The notes under the pieces were generated by a model. That model did not search any database, was not told the DNA's origin, and was given only the letters and a program-made list of their open reading frames with translations. This document shows, piece by piece, positions 63,014-64,000 of a DNA stretch of 64,000 nt (its first letter is position 1; every line of letters starts with the position of its first letter). The position numbers were made by a program, and so were the translations under genes. The stretch is from positions 62,001 to 126,000 of the forward strand of contig CAKMWI010000007.1 of the NCBI GenBank assembly GCA_928722015.1, given 5' to 3'. Source of the DNA: Candidatus Gastranaerophilales bacterium. Its GTDB lineage: Bacteria; Cyanobacteriota; Vampirovibrionia; Gastranaerophilales; Gastranaerophilaceae.

Positions 63014-63850
63014 TTACAACATGTATTCGGCAGTGAAACTGTATTCTGCAGGGCCTATAAGGAAAATGTCTTGGTTAGGATTATCCTTTGTTCCGCTCCA
63101 TTCAACGTTTACAGCCCCACCTGGCAAATTTACTTTTATTTTGTTTTCTGTTAAGTTATTTAAAACACAAGCTACTGTACTTGCGCAGGCTCCGGTTCCA
63201 CAGGCTAAGGTGATTCCGCATCCTCGTTCATAAACGGTCATTTCAATTTCATTTTTTGAAATTATTTTTACAAATTCCGTATTTGTTTTTTCCGGAAAAT
63301 ATGGATGAACTTCCATATCCGGACCGTATGTTTTGGCACAATACATAGTGTCTTTGTCTGTAAAGATTACACAATGAGGATTTCCCATTGATACCGGAGT
63401 TATATTAAATTTTTCACCCTTTATATGAACTTGATGATTCCCTTTGAATGGGATTTTTTCTTCTTCAAGTATAGGAGTACCCATATTTACTTTTACAAAA
63501 CCATTATCCAAAATTTCTGGTTTAATTATTCCGGCAAGTGTATTAACACAAAAAGATTTTTTATTAACTAATTTATTATCATAGACATATTTTGCAAAGC
63601 ATCTCATTCCATTTCCGCACATTTGGGCTGTTGTGCCGTCAGAATTATAAAAATACCAGCCGATATCTGTTTCGTTTGCAGAATTAATATCAGGAATAAT
63701 CATACCATCTGCGCCTATTCCAAAGTGTCTATTACATATTTTTTTTGCTAATTCAGACATTGTGAGCTTGGTTTTTTCAAATTCACAATAGTCTAAAATT
63801 ACAAAATCGTTTCCGCAACCCTGCATTTTTGTTATGTTTATTGTTGTCAT
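63014..63850 (-). CDS. dapF: Diaminopimelate epimerase
   Basis: 278 residues. It converts LL-DAP to meso-DAP. The N-terminal KMQGCGNDFVILD, the first catalytic Cys in AQMCGNGMRCFAKY and the second in TLACGTGACASTVAC are present. TATAAT at 63878-63873 on the minus strand and GAGGT SD support the start. Confidence 0.96.
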   Translation of the reverse strand: MTTINITKMQGCGNDFVILDYCEFEKTKLTMSELAKKICNRHFGIGADGMIIPDINSANETDIGWYFYNSDGTTAQMCGNGMRCFAKYVYDNKLVNKKSFCVNTLAGIIKPEILDNGFVKVNMGTPILEEEKIPFKGNHQVHIKGEKFNITPVSMGNPHCVIFTDKDTMYCAKTYGPDMEVHPYFPEKTNTEFVKIISKNEIEMTVYERGCGITLACGTGACASTVACVLNNLTENKIKVNLPGGAVNVEWSGTKDNPNQDIFLIGPAEYSFTAEYML

Positions 63851-63901
63851 ATAATTTACCTCTTTGGGATAAATTATACAATATAAATATGTTGCTGTAA
63901 A

Positions 63902-64000
63902 TTAAGCTTTTATATCCAGATTTTTATAGCATTGAGTGTTGTTGTATTGTTTTACCAGAGGTGTGTTTTGTTGTGAAATCGGTTTATCCCAATATTCTGC
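63902..64000 (-). CDS. 3' end of an unidentified gene (continues beyond window)
   Basis: The frame is open from the right edge for 32 codons to a stop at 63902-63904. The last residues read KQYNNTQCYKNLDIKA, and the piece starts AEYWDKPISQQNTPLV. It is a polar, Asn/Gln-rich C-terminus. Family not recognisable from this part. It lies about 50 nt before dapF and may be in the same transcript direction. Confidence 0.6.
   Translation of the reverse strand, partial: AEYWDKPISQQNTPLVKQYNNTQCYKNLDIKA

Overview
The window is AT-rich and gene-dense. Nearly every stretch is a housekeeping or small lineage-specific gene, with no tRNA, insertion sequence, prophage or CRISPR array that I can see. The gene set fits a Gram-negative, diaminopimelate-type bacterium: an LptA/LptC pair, Lgt with lipoproteins, DapA and DapF, a WecA/TagO-like phosphosugar transferase, NagZ and SecDF. 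A cyanobacterium-like GyrA, the base composition, and several unfamiliar membrane or coiled-coil proteins make me think of a gut, non-photosynthetic relative of Cyanobacteria (Melainabacteria/Vampirovibrionia, Gastranaerophilales-like). This placement is an inference; the partial 23S rRNA at the left end could test it.

Layout. 1-1060: end of an rRNA operon (23S 3' part, 5S, terminator). 1061-1468: no intact gene, but a minus-strand gene remnant with its terminator. 1469-8169: small unknown ORF, Fsr-like MFS exporter, membrane histidine kinase with a 59-residue membrane protein behind it, dnaK, mnmA. 8251-11701: TPR protein, membrane-anchored metallophosphoesterase, metallo-beta-lactamase-fold protein, secreted TPR protein. 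11764-15001: two large unrecognised membrane/coiled-coil proteins and a membrane-anchored thioredoxin. 15224-18785: sigma-70 factor, FkbM methyltransferase, cobalamin adenosyltransferase, 5-formyl-THF cyclo-ligase, a Gln/Met-rich coiled-coil protein. 18907-26660: a long minus-strand block with clpP, a soluble histidine kinase, hpt, tilS, a protein made only of Clp N-domain repeats, a DUF1292 protein, ruvX, a HEAT-like protein and a protein that is only a ClpX-type zinc domain. 26780-29141: TPR lipoprotein, lgt, membrane protein, small ORF. 29217-35667 (minus): unknown membrane protein, WecA/TagO-like transferase, glyA, an anchored unknown, nagZ, an unknown and an exported hydrolase. 35743-43293 (plus): comF, unknowns, hexapeptide acyltransferase, gyrA, PC4-like protein, priA. 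43298-53380 (mostly minus): nitrilase-like hydrolase, bioB (plus), a glucosaminidase-like protein (plus), aroE with a long extension, topA, dprA, TPR, lptA, lptC. 53596-56919: dapA, secD, secF. 57060-64000: pcrA/uvrD, a SLOG/HEAT/EF-hand operon, rpsF-ssb-rpsR, dapF, and the 3' end of one more gene.

The most interesting signals are: (1) separated Clp parts in one 8-kb block (ClpP, a six-repeat Clp-N protein with no ATPase, and a lone ClpX zinc domain); (2) at least seven genes whose start codon lies 6-7 nt after an extended -10 box, implying leaderless mRNAs; (3) a probable AUA/AUU start for the WecA/TagO-like gene; (4) a shikimate dehydrogenase with a ~200-residue low-complexity extension; (5) unrecognised lineage-specific gene pairs. 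I cannot claim a wholly new defence or mobile system here.
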